A stretch of DNA of 64,000 nucleotides from Pseudomonadota bacterium (GTDB lineage Bacteria > Pseudomonadota > Gammaproteobacteria > Steroidobacterales > Steroidobacteraceae), in assembly GCA_037200975.1 (NCBI GenBank), contig JBBCGI010000001.1, forward strand, positions 2,232,001 to 2,296,000, given 5' to 3'. The notes under the pieces are model-generated. The model saw only the letters and a list, made by a program, of their open reading frames with translations, was not told the DNA's origin and searched no databases. A program made the position numbers and the translations under genes. Positions 1 through 8,508 of this stretch are shown in pieces (positions within the stretch are counted from its first letter, which is position 1; every line of letters starts with the position of its first letter).

Positions 1-594
1 CAGCGCGGCGACGTCGGAGGCGACGAAGTTTTCGTCGACCCCGAGGCCAATGACCACGGGGCAACCTTCGCGCGCCAGGATGATGCGCTCCGGTTCGGAC
101 TCACTAACTACCGCCAGCGCGTAGGCGCCCTCGAGCTCCGCCACCGTGGCGCGCACGGCCTTGAAAAGATCTTTCTGCGAGGCCAGGTGATGATGAACGC
201 GATGCGCGATCACTTCGGTGTCCGTCTCCGAGGTGAACTTGTAGCCGAGCTTCTTGAGGTCTTCGCGCAGCTCTTCGTGGTTTTCGATGATGCCGTTGTG
301 GACGATGGCGAGGCCGTCATTCGAGACGTGCGGATGCGCGTTGCGCTCGGAGGGCACGCCATGCGTGGCCCAGCGGGTGTGTGCGATGCCGACCTGGCCG
401 TGCGTCGGGTCCGCGTCGATCGCCTCCTGCAGCATCTTCACCTTGCCGACGGTACGCAGGCGTTTGAGGTGCTGTGTGCCGTTCAACACGGCGATGCCGG
501 CGGAGTCGTAGCCGCGGTATTCGAGCCGGCGCAGCCCTTCCATCAGGATCGGGACGACGTTGCGCTCAGCGATGGCTCCGACGATGCCGCACAT
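1..594 (-). CDS. glmS: Glutamine-fructose-6-phosphate aminotransferase, N-terminal part
   Basis: Makes glucosamine-6-phosphate from fructose-6-phosphate and glutamine, the first step toward UDP-GlcNAc for peptidoglycan and LPS. The reading frame begins MCGIVGAI, so the nucleophilic Cys2 of the Ntn glutaminase domain is present. It continues through [22 protein letters not shown] and SETDTEV, all hallmarks of this family. The start is the ATG complementary to 592-594. About 198 codons are visible; the rest of the glutaminase domain and both SIS isomerase domains lie beyond the window edge. glmU is on the same strand about 4 kb upstream, the usual partner moved apart by small genes. Confidence 0.97.
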   Translation of the reverse strand, partial: MCGIVGAIAERNVVPILMEGLRRLEYRGYDSAGIAVLNGTQHLKRLRTVGKVKMLQEAIDADPTHGQVGIAHTRWATHGVPSERNAHPHVSNDGLAIVHNGIIENHEELREDLKKLGYKFTSETDTEVIAHRVHHHLASQKDLFKAVRATVAELEGAYALAVVSESEPERIILAREGCPVVIGLGVDENFVASDVAAL

Positions 595-664
595 TTAACA
601 GTTGTCCGGGGAATCCAGGGGGGCGCTAGTTTGCCTGAGTGCCGGGCCCGATCGCAGTAGGAAA

Positions 665-678
665 CCCGGCCAGCCGGG
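665..678. other. Short GC-rich hairpin in the gap upstream of glmS
   Basis: The gap 595-843 has no convincing gene. It holds a perfect six-base-arm palindrome (CCCGGC-CA-GCCGGG). No T-tract follows on the minus strand, so calling it the terminator of the upstream GST gene is only a guess. No clear sigma-70 promoter for glmS was found here. Confidence 0.3.
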
Positions 679-843
679 CGCTTCTGATAGGCCGCTCACA
701 CAAGATCGCCCGCAGGGCGGTTGGGTGTTGAAAATCAATACTTTAGAGGCGGTACAAGGCTGCGGGAATGCTCGAGGAGGCGGTAGCGACACCGGTCTGC
801 ACGAGGGTGATGGCCGGACGATGACGATCCGGCGAATTCGCCT

Positions 844-1443
844 TTACGGTACGTCCGCACTGACATGCGCGCGGAACGCCGGCCGCACCGACAGGCGCTG
901 GTAGTAGCCGAGTAACGCGTCGAGATGCGGCCGGTCCAGCGGCGTGTGCAGCCAGCGGTGGGTCGTCAGCCCGAGCACGACGTCGGCCAGCGTGAAGAAC
1001 TCGCCGGTGATGAACTGCCCGCCGTGCGCGAAATGTGTGTCGAGCATGCGCATGTGGCGATTCCATTCGTCGACGCTGCGCGCGATCGCCGCGGCGTCGG
1101 TATGCGCCGGGCTCTTGCGCGCCAGCGCCAGAAAGCTGTAGCGCCAGGCGGTGTTGAGATCGGTGGCCTGCCAGTCCATCCACTGCTCGACCAGCGCGCG
1201 TGCCTGGGGGTCCGCGGGCAACAATGCCGCGTGCGGGTGTTTGCCCGCGAGATAACGGCAGATCGCATTCGATTCCCACAACACGAAGTTGCCATCCTGG
1301 ATCACGGGGACCATGGCGTTGGGATTACGTGCCAGCAGCTGCGGGTCCGATTCCACGCGCTCGAAAGGAAGGTCGAGCTCGGCACAGGTCCACAACACCT
1401 TGCGCACGTTGATGGACGACACGCGTCCCAGCACCCGCAGCAT
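844..1443 (-). CDS. Glutathione S-transferase family protein
   Basis: About 199 residues, the usual GST length. The N-terminal thioredoxin-like domain starts LRVLGRVSSINVRKVLW, with a serine/asparagine region where the glutathione-activating residue sits, and contains the cis-proline motif NAMVPVIQDG followed by ESNAICRYL (Glu-Ser binding the gamma-glutamyl group). The C-terminal half is the all-helical domain. The ATG complementary to 1441-1443 is preferred because the family begins directly at MLRV; the upstream frame extension has no domain. Substrate cannot be told. It is followed closely by a DUF2845 gene on the same strand. Confidence 0.9.
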   Translation of the reverse strand: MLRVLGRVSSINVRKVLWTCAELDLPFERVESDPQLLARNPNAMVPVIQDGNFVLWESNAICRYLAGKHPHAALLPADPQARALVEQWMDWQATDLNTAWRYSFLALARKSPAHTDAAAIARSVDEWNRHMRMLDTHFAHGGQFITGEFFTLADVVLGLTTHRWLHTPLDRPHLDALLGYYQRLSVRPAFRAHVSADVP

Positions 1444-1447
1444 CGTG

Positions 1448-1762
1448 TTATCTCTTTCCGTCGATGCTCTTGATGCGGCCATCGACGATGGTCACGACCA
1501 TCGCCGCGGCGTGGGAGCCGCGCTCATAGGTCCAGGTTTCGGTGATGGTCTCGCCGACCTTCGTCATGCCGCCATTGAGGTTGCGCGTCCGCACATCTTC
1601 GACCTTCTTGTCTTGAGAAGTCGGCGCGCCGCACTTCGCGCCCAGCTCCGACACCGTCATGGAGCTGGTGACGATCCACTTGCCGCAGCGGAACGGTTCA
1701 TCGGCGGAGGCCGCGAGGGGCGCCAGGCCCATCGCCACCGCGAGAATCGCTGTGATTTTCAT
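1448..1762 (-). CDS. DUF2845 exported small protein
   Basis: 104 residues. A cleavable signal peptide (MKITAILAVAMGLAPLAASA) precedes a mature part with FRCGKWIVTSSMTVSEL and AKCGAP, two cysteines spaced as in DUF2845 proteins, and a C-terminal strand pair ending DGRIKSIDGKR. Function is unknown; the fold is thought to resemble outer-membrane assembly small lipoproteins, which is inference. The ATG complementary to 1760-1762 was chosen because it places the signal peptide at the N-terminus. It lies 4 bases upstream of the GST start on the same strand. Confidence 0.75.
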   Translation of the reverse strand: MKITAILAVAMGLAPLAASADEPFRCGKWIVTSSMTVSELGAKCGAPTSQDKKVEDVRTRNLNGGMTKVGETITETWTYERGSHAAAMVVTIVDGRIKSIDGKR

Positions 1763-1782
1763 GGCGCGATGGTAGCACCGCA

Positions 1783-2196
1783 TCAGGGACTGAATGGATG
1801 CTTGCACCACTGGCGTTCGCACGGAATTCCGTCTCCTTCGCCATCCATATTCATGCCCGGACAGTGCTGCAGGAACCACTTGGCCTCTTCGCACGAATGC
1901 ATCTGCGAGCAATAGCTGCGCCCATCACATCGGTAACGTTCGGTGGGCGTCGAGGACGCAACACGCTCAACGGGCGCGACACTCGCGGGCCGCGGGCTCG
2001 GACGCGCGGCCTGCGGCGGCAAAGTGGTCCCCTGCGCCGCCGCGGCGCGCTCCTCGAGGCTACGCGTTGGCGCGGCGGGTTCTGGCTGGACAAACGCCCG
2101 GGCGGCATCGCGCTCGGCGCGGGCATGGTCCCGATACCAGACGAAAGCCGCGAGGCAGGAGGCGAAAAGAACGAGCGTAACGAGCAATGGACGCAT
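1783..2196 (-). CDS. Excalibur calcium-binding domain protein
   Basis: 137 residues: an N-terminal membrane anchor or signal (RPLLVTLVLFASCLAAFVW), a proline/alanine-rich linker around residues 35-85, then a C-terminal excalibur domain with paired cysteines (RCDGRSYCSQM, SCEEAKWFLQHC) and the EF-hand-like loop NMDGEGDGIPCE near residues 118-129. The domain binds Ca2+ in the known family; targets are not known. It is probably anchored in the inner membrane facing the periplasm. Only 10 bases separate it from the DUF488 gene upstream, so the two are probably co-transcribed. Confidence 0.82.
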   Translation of the reverse strand: MRPLLVTLVLFASCLAAFVWYRDHARAERDAARAFVQPEPAAPTRSLEERAAAAQGTTLPPQAARPSPRPASVAPVERVASSTPTERYRCDGRSYCSQMHSCEEAKWFLQHCPGMNMDGEGDGIPCERQWCKHPFSP

Positions 2197-2206
2197 CCAT
2201 GGCTAA

Positions 2207-2593
2207 CTACTCTACTTTGGCGCCTCTTTCAAGCAGCAGAGCCCGAAGTTGCGAACGGTGGCAGTACTGCTCGTTTTCGCAGTAACAGCCCACCGACAGG
2301 CTGGCGTGGCTGGACAAAGCAGCCAGCACGTCGAGCGACTGGCTGGCGGCGGGCGCCGCCATTTCGGCGCGGTATTTCCGGAAGAACGCCGCCCATTGCC
2401 GGTCCGATTCGGCGGCCTGCGCGATTTTCATGAGCCCGGCGCTGGGGGCGAGCACCGGAAACCACACGTCGTACCAATCGAGCCGGGCGAAATCGGCTTT
2501 AGGTACGCCGCGCGGGGGCCGGCGCACCGTGCCGAGGCGCGTGCCCTCGGCGACGGCCCGCGGCGTTCCCAGCCGGATGATGCGGATGGTCAT
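2207..2593 (-). CDS. DUF488 family protein
   Basis: 128 residues, matching the small DUF488/YeaO-type family. Visible hallmarks are the N-terminal RIIRLGTPR strand, WYDVWFPVLAPS in the middle and the conserved cysteine-containing CYCENEQYCHRSQLRALL stretch near residues 103-120. The biochemical role is unknown. The start ATG lies 2 bases after the stop of the GyrI-like gene, so translation is probably coupled. Confidence 0.85.
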   Translation of the reverse strand: MTIRIIRLGTPRAVAEGTRLGTVRRPPRGVPKADFARLDWYDVWFPVLAPSAGLMKIAQAAESDRQWAAFFRKYRAEMAAPAASQSLDVLAALSSHASLSVGCYCENEQYCHRSQLRALLLERGAKVE

Positions 2594-2595
2594 CG

Positions 2596-3057
2596 CTAGC
2601 TACTCACCGGAATACACAGCTCGCAGGCGAATACGCCGGTCCGCGAGTCGAAAGCCGCGCCGCGCGGGTAGTGCTCGAACGGCAGCCGTTGCAGGTCGAC
2701 CGAATGACTCGCAGAACACGCGCCGGCAAAACGGCCCCAGGCGGCGCCAATTTCCGCGCCCGTGCCTTTGAAGAAAGTGACCGCGTAACGCCCGCCGGGG
2801 ATGGTCGTCTGTTGGGCGTCCGGCAGGCGCAAGCCTTCGGGTACTTCGACGCAGGCGTCGTAACGGCACTTCTCGGGCGCCGTATCCATCGGATTGTCGA
2901 CGGCAACGCCATACCGCGGGCAGTCGAGCAGGCCGTGATCGGCCAGCCACGGCGACACGACACCGCGCCAGAACTTTCCGAGCGGTTCGCCGAAAGGTCC
3001 CGTGTACCGCAGGAAGAAAACCCTGACCGGCCGGCGTTCGACGATGGCGATCTTCAT
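2596..3057 (-). CDS. GyrI-like small-molecule-binding domain protein
   Basis: 153 residues forming a stand-alone GyrI-like/AraC effector-binding domain: VRVFFLRYTGPFGEPLGKFW at the N-terminus, YGVAVDNPMDTAPEKCRYDACVEV in the middle and the IPGGRYAVTFFKGTG strand, then LQRLPFEHY near the end. No helix-turn-helix is present, so it is not a complete AraC regulator. Relatives such as SbmC bind DNA gyrase or small hydrophobic ligands; which applies here cannot be told. Confidence 0.82.
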   Translation of the reverse strand: MKIAIVERRPVRVFFLRYTGPFGEPLGKFWRGVVSPWLADHGLLDCPRYGVAVDNPMDTAPEKCRYDACVEVPEGLRLPDAQQTTIPGGRYAVTFFKGTGAEIGAAWGRFAGACSASHSVDLQRLPFEHYPRGAAFDSRTGVFACELCIPVSS

Positions 3058-3177
3058 CGCGTGAGTCTACACGGCGCCCGAATTGCTCCGGAAATGGTTG
3101 TTAGGAATGAATGTCGAGACGGATATTGCACGGCGCGCCCGCCGGGATGGCGGCGGCTTCCTCCGGCCGTCGTCGGA

Positions 3178-3699
3178 CTACTTCGATGCTCCGAGCGGGA
3201 ATACATCCATCTGCTCCCAGCGGCCGCTCGAATTCTCGATCAGCACGAGCTCGGTACAGCGCGCCGCGACGCCGGCGCCCGGCAGTGCGATGCGCAGCTC
3301 CACTTCGATCTCGCACAGCAACGGCTCATCGCCATGCGCGACGGTGATGTGCGGCACGATGGTGTCGAACTTCCCCTCGAACGGTGGATAGTCCGGGAAC
3401 TCGGCAAATACCCCATCGATCAGCGCGGAATACGGCCGGTCCGGATCGGGCGCGAGATACAACGCGACGGGAAAACGTTCCGTGCGCGCAATGCGGTAGT
3501 CGAAGCGCGGCACAGCCGCCGCAACCTTGCGCAGCCGCGCGCGTACTTCGTCGGTCACCAGCGCAGGCGCCATGAACGGATACAGGATGGTCACGTGCGC
3601 AGGCACGTTGCGCCGCGCCGACGGGTCGTAACGATCGCGATAGCGCGAGATATACGGCTCCGCCTCGGGGACGCGGGTGATCAGCGCGGTTTCGGGCAT
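3178..3699 (-). CDS. 2'-5' RNA ligase / 2H phosphoesterase family protein
   Basis: 173 residues with the two HxT-type signature motifs of 2H phosphoesterases: HVTILYPF near residue 35 and HITVAHG near residue 116. These supply the two histidines that act on 2',3'-cyclic phosphates or 2'-5' bonds in known members. The natural substrate is unknown. The start codon overlaps the stop of the P-loop gene by one base (TGATG), so the two are translationally coupled in a small operon with the exported protein upstream. Confidence 0.85.
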   Translation of the reverse strand: MPETALITRVPEAEPYISRYRDRYDPSARRNVPAHVTILYPFMAPALVTDEVRARLRKVAAAVPRFDYRIARTERFPVALYLAPDPDRPYSALIDGVFAEFPDYPPFEGKFDTIVPHITVAHGDEPLLCEIEVELRIALPGAGVAARCTELVLIENSSGRWEQMDVFPLGASK

Positions 3700-4097
3700 C
3701 AGGCGAGTGCGGTGTATTCGCGCTTCACGCCGTTGAAGCGATCGAACAGCCAGCGATGACTGCCGAGCAAGTATTCATCGGCTTCGACACCCGGGTTCAG
3801 GAAAATGAGCTCCGAACATTCGTCGAGCAGCAGGCCGAGCAGGTCCGCGTACGCGCCCTCGATCACCCAGCCGTCGTTCACGGCTGTGAATTTGTCGATC
3901 TCGGTTCGCGAGCGGTCCAGCGCGCGCCGCGTCGGCGCATTCGCCTGCTCCCACGCGAGCGTGTCGAGATCCAGGTGCGCGAGCGCGTAAATCTCCGCGA
4001 GTGATTTCGCGAGAGTCGACTTGTCGGCGCCGGAATTGCCGCAGATGAGGATGCGATCGGGCGTTGAACTCGATTGCGGCGTCGACAAGTCGCGCAT
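3699..4097 (-). CDS. P-loop kinase-like protein with altered Walker A
   Basis: 132 residues, like the small AAA_17/adenylate-kinase-type ATPases. The phosphate loop near residues 20-27 reads GNSGADKS; the invariant glycine before the lysine (G-K-S/T) is replaced by aspartate (codon GAC where GGC would give Gly). Downstream, HLDLDTLAWE and WVIEGAYADLL match family motifs, so the fold is intact. Whether it still binds ATP is doubtful. The ATG at 4095-4097 is preferred because it forms a TGATG overlap with the upstream gene. Confidence 0.75.
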   Translation of the reverse strand: MRDLSTPQSSSTPDRILICGNSGADKSTLAKSLAEIYALAHLDLDTLAWEQANAPTRRALDRSRTEIDKFTAVNDGWVIEGAYADLLGLLLDECSELIFLNPGVEADEYLLGSHRWLFDRFNGVKREYTALA

Positions 4098-4642
4098 CAG
4101 CCGCAACCTTCGACGTAGTGCAGGTGCTCCCACGGTCCCGACTGGATCGCAGTCACCTTGCCATTGGAAGTTTCGAATCGCAGCCCGTATTCGCCGCTGC
4201 CGGATCTGAGCGTGATCGTGTGGCCATGTTCATCGTATTTATGCGGCTGGACGTCGAGTTGTGTGCCGTACAGCTCCTTCAACCGTTCTTCTGTCGTGCC
4301 GATGTGTGCGCCCGAGAATGTGCGCAGTTTCGAATCGGCGCGCAATTCGATGCGCACCACCGTGCTCTTGATGATCATCAGGTGGAAATTCGCACCGTTG
4401 CCGTCGTAGTTCAGATACCAGCAGTCCTGCGGCTGCTGCTTCGTCTCCATGCCCGGCCAGTCCGCGAGCAACAGGACTTCTTCCACGTTCATTCCGGCGC
4501 GGATCGGGCCGAGCGACCCAAACCCCAGGCACCACGTCGAGGCCGCCGAAGAGGTGGCGGCGGCAATGAGCGCGAAGCAGATCGACACGCTGCGCCTAAC
4601 CACGCGGCGGCACGCTACGCAGGCGCGCAACGATGGACTCAC
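4097..4642 (-). CDS. Hypothetical exported protein
   Basis: About 181 residues, no family recognised with confidence. An arginine-rich N-terminus and a hydrophobic stretch (SICFALIAAATSSAAS) suggest a signal peptide. The mature region has a strand-rich pattern (IRAGMNVEEVLLLADWPG, then DCWYLNYDGNG and two later hairpins) that recalls the BamE/SmpA-like small exported fold. Two GTG codons stand in tandem (4643-4645 and 4640-4642); the second has a GGAG at better spacing and is used here. The stop overlaps the P-loop gene start. Confidence 0.65.
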   Translation of the reverse strand: MSPSLRACVACRRVVRRSVSICFALIAAATSSAASTWCLGFGSLGPIRAGMNVEEVLLLADWPGMETKQQPQDCWYLNYDGNGANFHLMIIKSTVVRIELRADSKLRTFSGAHIGTTEERLKELYGTQLDVQPHKYDEHGHTITLRSGSGEYGLRFETSNGKVTAIQSGPWEHLHYVEGCG

Positions 4643-4669
4643 CACTCAGCTCCACCCACAGCGTGCCGT

Positions 4670-6049
4670 TCATCGGGATTTGTCCTTGTCCTGCTTCTGC
4701 GGCCGCTTCCAACCGTCGATGGTCTGTTGACGTCCGCGGGTCAACGTGAGCTGACCGTCCGGCGCATCCTTGGTGATCGTGCTGCCCGCGCCGGTGGTGG
4801 CATCCTTGCCGATGCGCACCGGGGCCACCAGCATGTTGCCCGAGCCGATAAAAGCGCCATCTTCGATGGTCGTGGTCGATTTGTTCACGCCGTCGTAGTT
4901 GCAGGTGATGGTGCCCGCACCCACGTTCACGCCTTTACCGATGACGGCATCACCCAGATAGGTGAGGTGGTTGGCCTTGCTGCCGTCGTCGATCGACGTC
5001 TTCTTGAGCTCGACGAAATTTCCAACGTGTACGTCGCGTCCCAGCTTCGAACCGGGGCGTACGCGGGCGTACGGGCCGATGATGCAGCCTTCGCCGAGCA
5101 CGCTTTGTTCCAGCACGGAATTCGGATGGATCACGCTGCCGGCGCCGATCGTCACGTCGCGCAGCACGACATTGGGTCCGACGCGCACGCGATCGCCGAG
5201 CACCACGTTGCCCTCGAAGAGCACATTGGCGTCGATGAACACGTCGCGGCCGACGGTGACGGCGCCGCGGACATCGATGCGGGCGGGGTCGGCCAGCGTG
5301 GCGCCGGCCAGCATCAGCTCGCGCGCGCGCTGCGCACGGTGCAGGCCTTCGAGCTCGGCCAGTTGCACCTTGTCGTTGACGCCGAGCACTTCGGCAACGC
5401 TCGGCGCGATCAATGGGACAACCTTGATCTTGTCCTTCACCGCCATCGCGATGATGTCGGTCAGATAATACTCACCCTGTGCGTTGGCGTTCTTGAGTTT
5501 GCCCAGCCATTTGCGCAGTAGTTTGGCCGGCACGGCCATGATGCCGCTGTTGCCTTCGCGGATCCTGAGCTGCGCCTTGCTCGCGTCCTTCTGCTCGACG
5601 ATCTTCTGCACGGCACCGCGCTTGTCGCGCACGATGCGGCCGTAGCCCGTGGCATCGTCGAGCATGACGGTGACAAGACCCATGGCTTTCGGGCCGGTGC
5701 TGGCGATGAGCTGCGCGAGCGTCGCGGGGCGGATCAACGGCACGTCGCCGTACAGCACCAGCACCAGCTCGTCGTCCGCGACATCGGGCATGGCCTGCAT
5801 GACGGCATGACCTGTGCCGAGCTGCTCGGCCTGCAGCGACCACTCGAGCTTTTCCGTACTGAGCGCGCTGCGCACCGCATCGCCGCCGTGGCCATACACG
5901 ACGTGCATGGAGGAAGGTTTCAGCTCGCGGGCATTGCTAACAACATGCGCCAGCAGCGGGCGGCCGGCGAGCGGTTGCAGGACCTTGGGAAGATCGGATT
6001 TCATTCGCTTGCCCTGACCGGCAGCGAGGATGACGACGGCGACTTTCAT
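4670..6049 (-). CDS. glmU: Bifunctional N-acetylglucosamine-1-phosphate uridyltransferase / glucosamine-1-phosphate acetyltransferase
   Basis: 459 residues, normal GlmU length. The N-terminal pyrophosphorylase domain carries LAAGQGKRMKSDLPKVLQPL (residues 8-27), with YGDVPLI and EGNSGIMAV further on. The C-terminal left-handed beta-helix acetyltransferase domain shows hexapeptide repeats (IGPYARVRPGSKLG, VELKKTSIDDGSKANHLTYLGDA, NVGAGTITCNYDGVNK). It makes UDP-GlcNAc in the cytoplasm in two steps after GlmM. It normally follows atpC directly; here about 11.6 kb of other genes intervene. Confidence 0.98.
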   Translation of the reverse strand: MKVAVVILAAGQGKRMKSDLPKVLQPLAGRPLLAHVVSNARELKPSSMHVVYGHGGDAVRSALSTEKLEWSLQAEQLGTGHAVMQAMPDVADDELVLVLYGDVPLIRPATLAQLIASTGPKAMGLVTVMLDDATGYGRIVRDKRGAVQKIVEQKDASKAQLRIREGNSGIMAVPAKLLRKWLGKLKNANAQGEYYLTDIIAMAVKDKIKVVPLIAPSVAEVLGVNDKVQLAELEGLHRAQRARELMLAGATLADPARIDVRGAVTVGRDVFIDANVLFEGNVVLGDRVRVGPNVVLRDVTIGAGSVIHPNSVLEQSVLGEGCIIGPYARVRPGSKLGRDVHVGNFVELKKTSIDDGSKANHLTYLGDAVIGKGVNVGAGTITCNYDGVNKSTTTIEDGAFIGSGNMLVAPVRIGKDATTGAGSTITKDAPDGQLTLTRGRQQTIDGWKRPQKQDKDKSR

Positions 6050-6110
6050 GAGGCCGCGAGTTTAGCGTTTCGCGGTGGCGGTTTCCCGCCATCGTCGGCC
6101 GAACGCGGAA

Positions 6111-6344
6111 TCAGCGGCGGAACTGCCTGCCGGTCGCGTTGTAGGGATCGCTGCCGCCTGCATCGACCGCAGCCAGGTTGTTCTCGCCCAGCAGCTTGTC
6201 CATGACGTCGAGTCTGGAACCGGTGGCCGCGGCCTTGCGCTCATCCGCCCTGGTCCGGGCCGCCTTGCGCGACAGCCCCGGGCCGTATTGCTCGCTCTGC
6301 GGCGTTACGGGCACTGCCCAGTCGATGTTGTTGTCGATGCCCAT
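6111..6344 (-). CDS. Small hypothetical protein
   Basis: 77 residues from the ATG complementary to 6342-6344. Soluble and charged, it begins MGIDNNIDWAVPV, has a basic middle (LSRKAARTRADERKAA) and ends with DPYNATGRQFRR. No family recognised. The orderly composition and a short downstream gap before glmU favour a real gene, but there is no domain evidence. A longer in-frame start exists at 6428; its extra residues look non-coding. Confidence 0.45.
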   Translation of the reverse strand: MGIDNNIDWAVPVTPQSEQYGPGLSRKAARTRADERKAAATGSRLDVMDKLLGENNLAAVDAGGSDPYNATGRQFRR

Positions 6345-6461
6345 GGCCCGGAAATATACGCCCGAAAACTTCGCCTGGGGATGTCTGCGGTCGGATACAG
6401 ATCGCCGTTCGTCGGTGGTCTGCGGCACGCAAACCGGTCATCGGGCGCTATCTACCGTTCG

Positions 6462-7130
6462 TCAAGATTGACCGGACCACAGCAACGCGCCGCCCAGCAC
6501 GATCATCCACAGCGGCAACAGCACATTGTTAAGGCTGGATATCCATTGCACTTTCGCCGTCACGTTGCGCAAGGCACCGAGGATGAACAGGATTCCGAAG
6601 GCGATGCCGCACGCACCCAGCCAACCGGGAAAGCGGCTTTCATCCAGCTGCGCAAAGCCGGTCAGTACGAAAAACGCGCCCAGGCAGATCTCGCCGAGAA
6701 ACTCGCCGATGTAGTTGCCTAGATAGAGATTCAAACCCTTGAACGTCGCGCCGATGCTGCGCCGGCCTTCGTCGCCGGATTCCGCGTACGCACCCGCCAG
6801 TGCCCAGTGCATGCTCGGCCAGCGCATCAAGCCCAGACACATCGCGAAACTGCCGAGGCAGGCGAATATCAACGCGAGGGTCATCGCGCCCGGACTGGCC
6901 GGCAGCGCAAGCGTGGCGGCGAGTGCGCCGGGAATCAGCAGCAGCGGCAGGAACGCGTAGATAGCCCAGACCGCGCGCATCGCCGAGCCGCCGTTCCGCA
7001 GGCGTGGCAGCACATCCGCGGCTTCGCCGTCGAGGACGCGTGGATAGTCGAACTTCGCGGCGAGGTAGCTGAAGACTGCGACGAACGCGAGCGCGCCCAC
7101 GATGAAACAAATGCCGCCCATCAGGATCAT
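6462..7130 (-). CDS. DUF4386-type integral membrane protein
   Basis: 222 residues with about six hydrophobic segments (for example GGICFIVGALAFVAVFSYLA, FLPLLLIPGALAATLALP, TLALIFACLGSFAMCLGLM, VLLPLWMIVLGGALLW). Pattern and length fit DUF4386, a family of unknown role sometimes linked to stress sigma-factor loci. The ATG at 7128-7130 is chosen because it overlaps the TGA of the upstream DUF1697 gene (ATGA), indicating coupled translation. Confidence 0.7.
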   Translation of the reverse strand: MILMGGICFIVGALAFVAVFSYLAAKFDYPRVLDGEAADVLPRLRNGGSAMRAVWAIYAFLPLLLIPGALAATLALPASPGAMTLALIFACLGSFAMCLGLMRWPSMHWALAGAYAESGDEGRRSIGATFKGLNLYLGNYIGEFLGEICLGAFFVLTGFAQLDESRFPGWLGACGIAFGILFILGALRNVTAKVQWISSLNNVLLPLWMIVLGGALLWSGQS

Positions 7131-7672
7131 TTCGCGGCTCCCGCCATCAAGACATGGATTTTCCCGAGCGTGGCCCAGTTGCGCGTGGTTCCCTTCTCTT
7201 CGAGATTCTTGAGCAGCGCGACCGCCGCCTTGCTCTCGAGGATGCCGTTCGCACACCACACGTAGGCCGCGTGTTTGCCGACGTGGACCTTCTCGGCACC
7301 CCACTCCGTCTTCGCCAGCGATTTCAGTGCCGCCAACGCCTTGCCGTCGTTCGTCATCGCGACCAGCAGCTTCGAGGGGTCGGTGGCGATCTTTTCGAGC
7401 ACGTTGCCGGACATGGCGCCCGTCACGTCCTCGGCTGTCTTGACGATGACCAGCGCGTCGACGCCGAGCTTCTTCAGCACGGCAGCGCGCAGCCGGACCG
7501 CGAGTTTCTCCGGTGCCTCCTTTGCGCCCGTAAAAACCGCGTTGCCGCTGTTGAGCAGCGTCTGGATTTCGGTGAAGCCGAGCTTTGCCAGCAGTACGCG
7601 CAGATCACCCATGGCAATGCGTTTGGCCTTGCCGACATTGATGCCGCGGAACAGGGCGACGTAGCGCGGCAT
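7127..7672 (-). CDS. DUF1697 family protein
   Basis: 181 residues, typical of DUF1697. The diagnostic N-terminus is RYVALFRGINVGKAKRI, followed by LRVLLAKLGF and TLLNSGNAVF, then a C-terminal domain with HVGKHAAYVW and ending TTRNWATLGKI. The family is cytosolic and of unknown function. Its stop overlaps the start of the DUF4386 gene. Confidence 0.9.
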   Translation of the reverse strand: MPRYVALFRGINVGKAKRIAMGDLRVLLAKLGFTEIQTLLNSGNAVFTGAKEAPEKLAVRLRAAVLKKLGVDALVIVKTAEDVTGAMSGNVLEKIATDPSKLLVAMTNDGKALAALKSLAKTEWGAEKVHVGKHAAYVWCANGILESKAAVALLKNLEEKGTTRNWATLGKIHVLMAGAAK

Positions 7673-7731
7673 CGGTCAGCTCGTGAAAACCGGGATCATG
7701 GCGGGACCTTGCCAGAATGCGAGGTTGTTTG

Positions 7732-8508
7732 TCAGCCGGTAGTCGCTGGCAGCGCACCGAATAGCGACGCAGCAAGTTGTGCCGTCACCCGGCCACGGTT
7801 CAGCAGGACGTCGCACAGGAACAGGAAGGCCAGCGTTAGATAACCGAGATATGCAAAACCAAGGTAGTCGCTGTAGACAACGGTCAACAGCCAGTTCTGG
7901 TCGAATACATAGGCATAGGAGCAGAACAGCGTGGCGGCGACGAGCAGCAGTGCCGGCACGAACAGCGCCTTTACGGCTTCCGGCCGCAAGAACGTCGCAA
8001 GCAGGAGCAATAGGAAGCAGAAGCAGTTGCTGGCCGAGAAGACTCTGAAGTCACGCTGGAGCTCACCGACAACACGCAGGTAGCTGCCCTGAATCACGTC
8101 GTTTAGCTGCTCGTTGACGGCCGCGAGCGAAAGCATGCCGTCGAGCGTGGTCGCCTCGAGCCAGCGGCCAATCTTTTCGCGGGCGCCGTCGTCGAGTTCC
8201 AACATGCGCGCAATGCAGGCGGCAATCTGCCGGTCGGCGTGCGCCTTCAGATCCACCTTGTACCGTTCGATCTGCCGCTGGTTCTTATGGTAGATAGTTG
8301 CCGCGGCTCCCGCCAGGACGTCGGAGGTGCCGGCGCCGCCGAACGAATCGATGCGCGTGTGGAGTTCGCTCTCGACTTCGGACTTGATGAAACCGGCCGC
8401 GAAGGTTTCGACCCACAGCGGCCGCCAGAACGTCAGCAGAAAAAAGCACGCAAACAGCAAAGTGCCGCCGGCGCCAATGATGCGCAGGATCGCCGCCCTG
8501 ACATTCAC
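7732..8508 (-). CDS. Hypothetical four-TM membrane protein
   Basis: 258 residues, family not recognised. A first hydrophobic helix lies near residues 8-27 (IGAGGTLLFACFFLLTFW). A soluble region of about 120 residues follows, rich in charged helices and possibly periplasmic, and then three C-terminal helices (CFCFLLLLLATFL, LFVPALLLVAATLFCSYAYV, GYLTLAFLFLCDVLL). The GTG complementary to 8506-8508 is chosen as start because it overlaps the TGA of the upstream acetyltransferase (GTGA). An ATG-started longer frame upstream would overlap that gene by over 100 bases. Confidence 0.65.
   Translation of the reverse strand: MNVRAAILRIIGAGGTLLFACFFLLTFWRPLWVETFAAGFIKSEVESELHTRIDSFGGAGTSDVLAGAAATIYHKNQRQIERYKVDLKAHADRQIAACIARMLELDDGAREKIGRWLEATTLDGMLSLAAVNEQLNDVIQGSYLRVVGELQRDFRVFSASNCFCFLLLLLATFLRPEAVKALFVPALLLVAATLFCSYAYVFDQNWLLTVVYSDYLGFAYLGYLTLAFLFLCDVLLNRGRVTAQLAASLFGALPATTG

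Noticed and set aside
4064-5521. 485-codon open frame on the plus strand over glmU
   Set aside because: Antisense shadow of glmU and the gene before it, with no domain.
6345-6428. Longer start for the small hypothetical protein
   Set aside because: Extra residues look like intergenic translation; the internal ATG is better.
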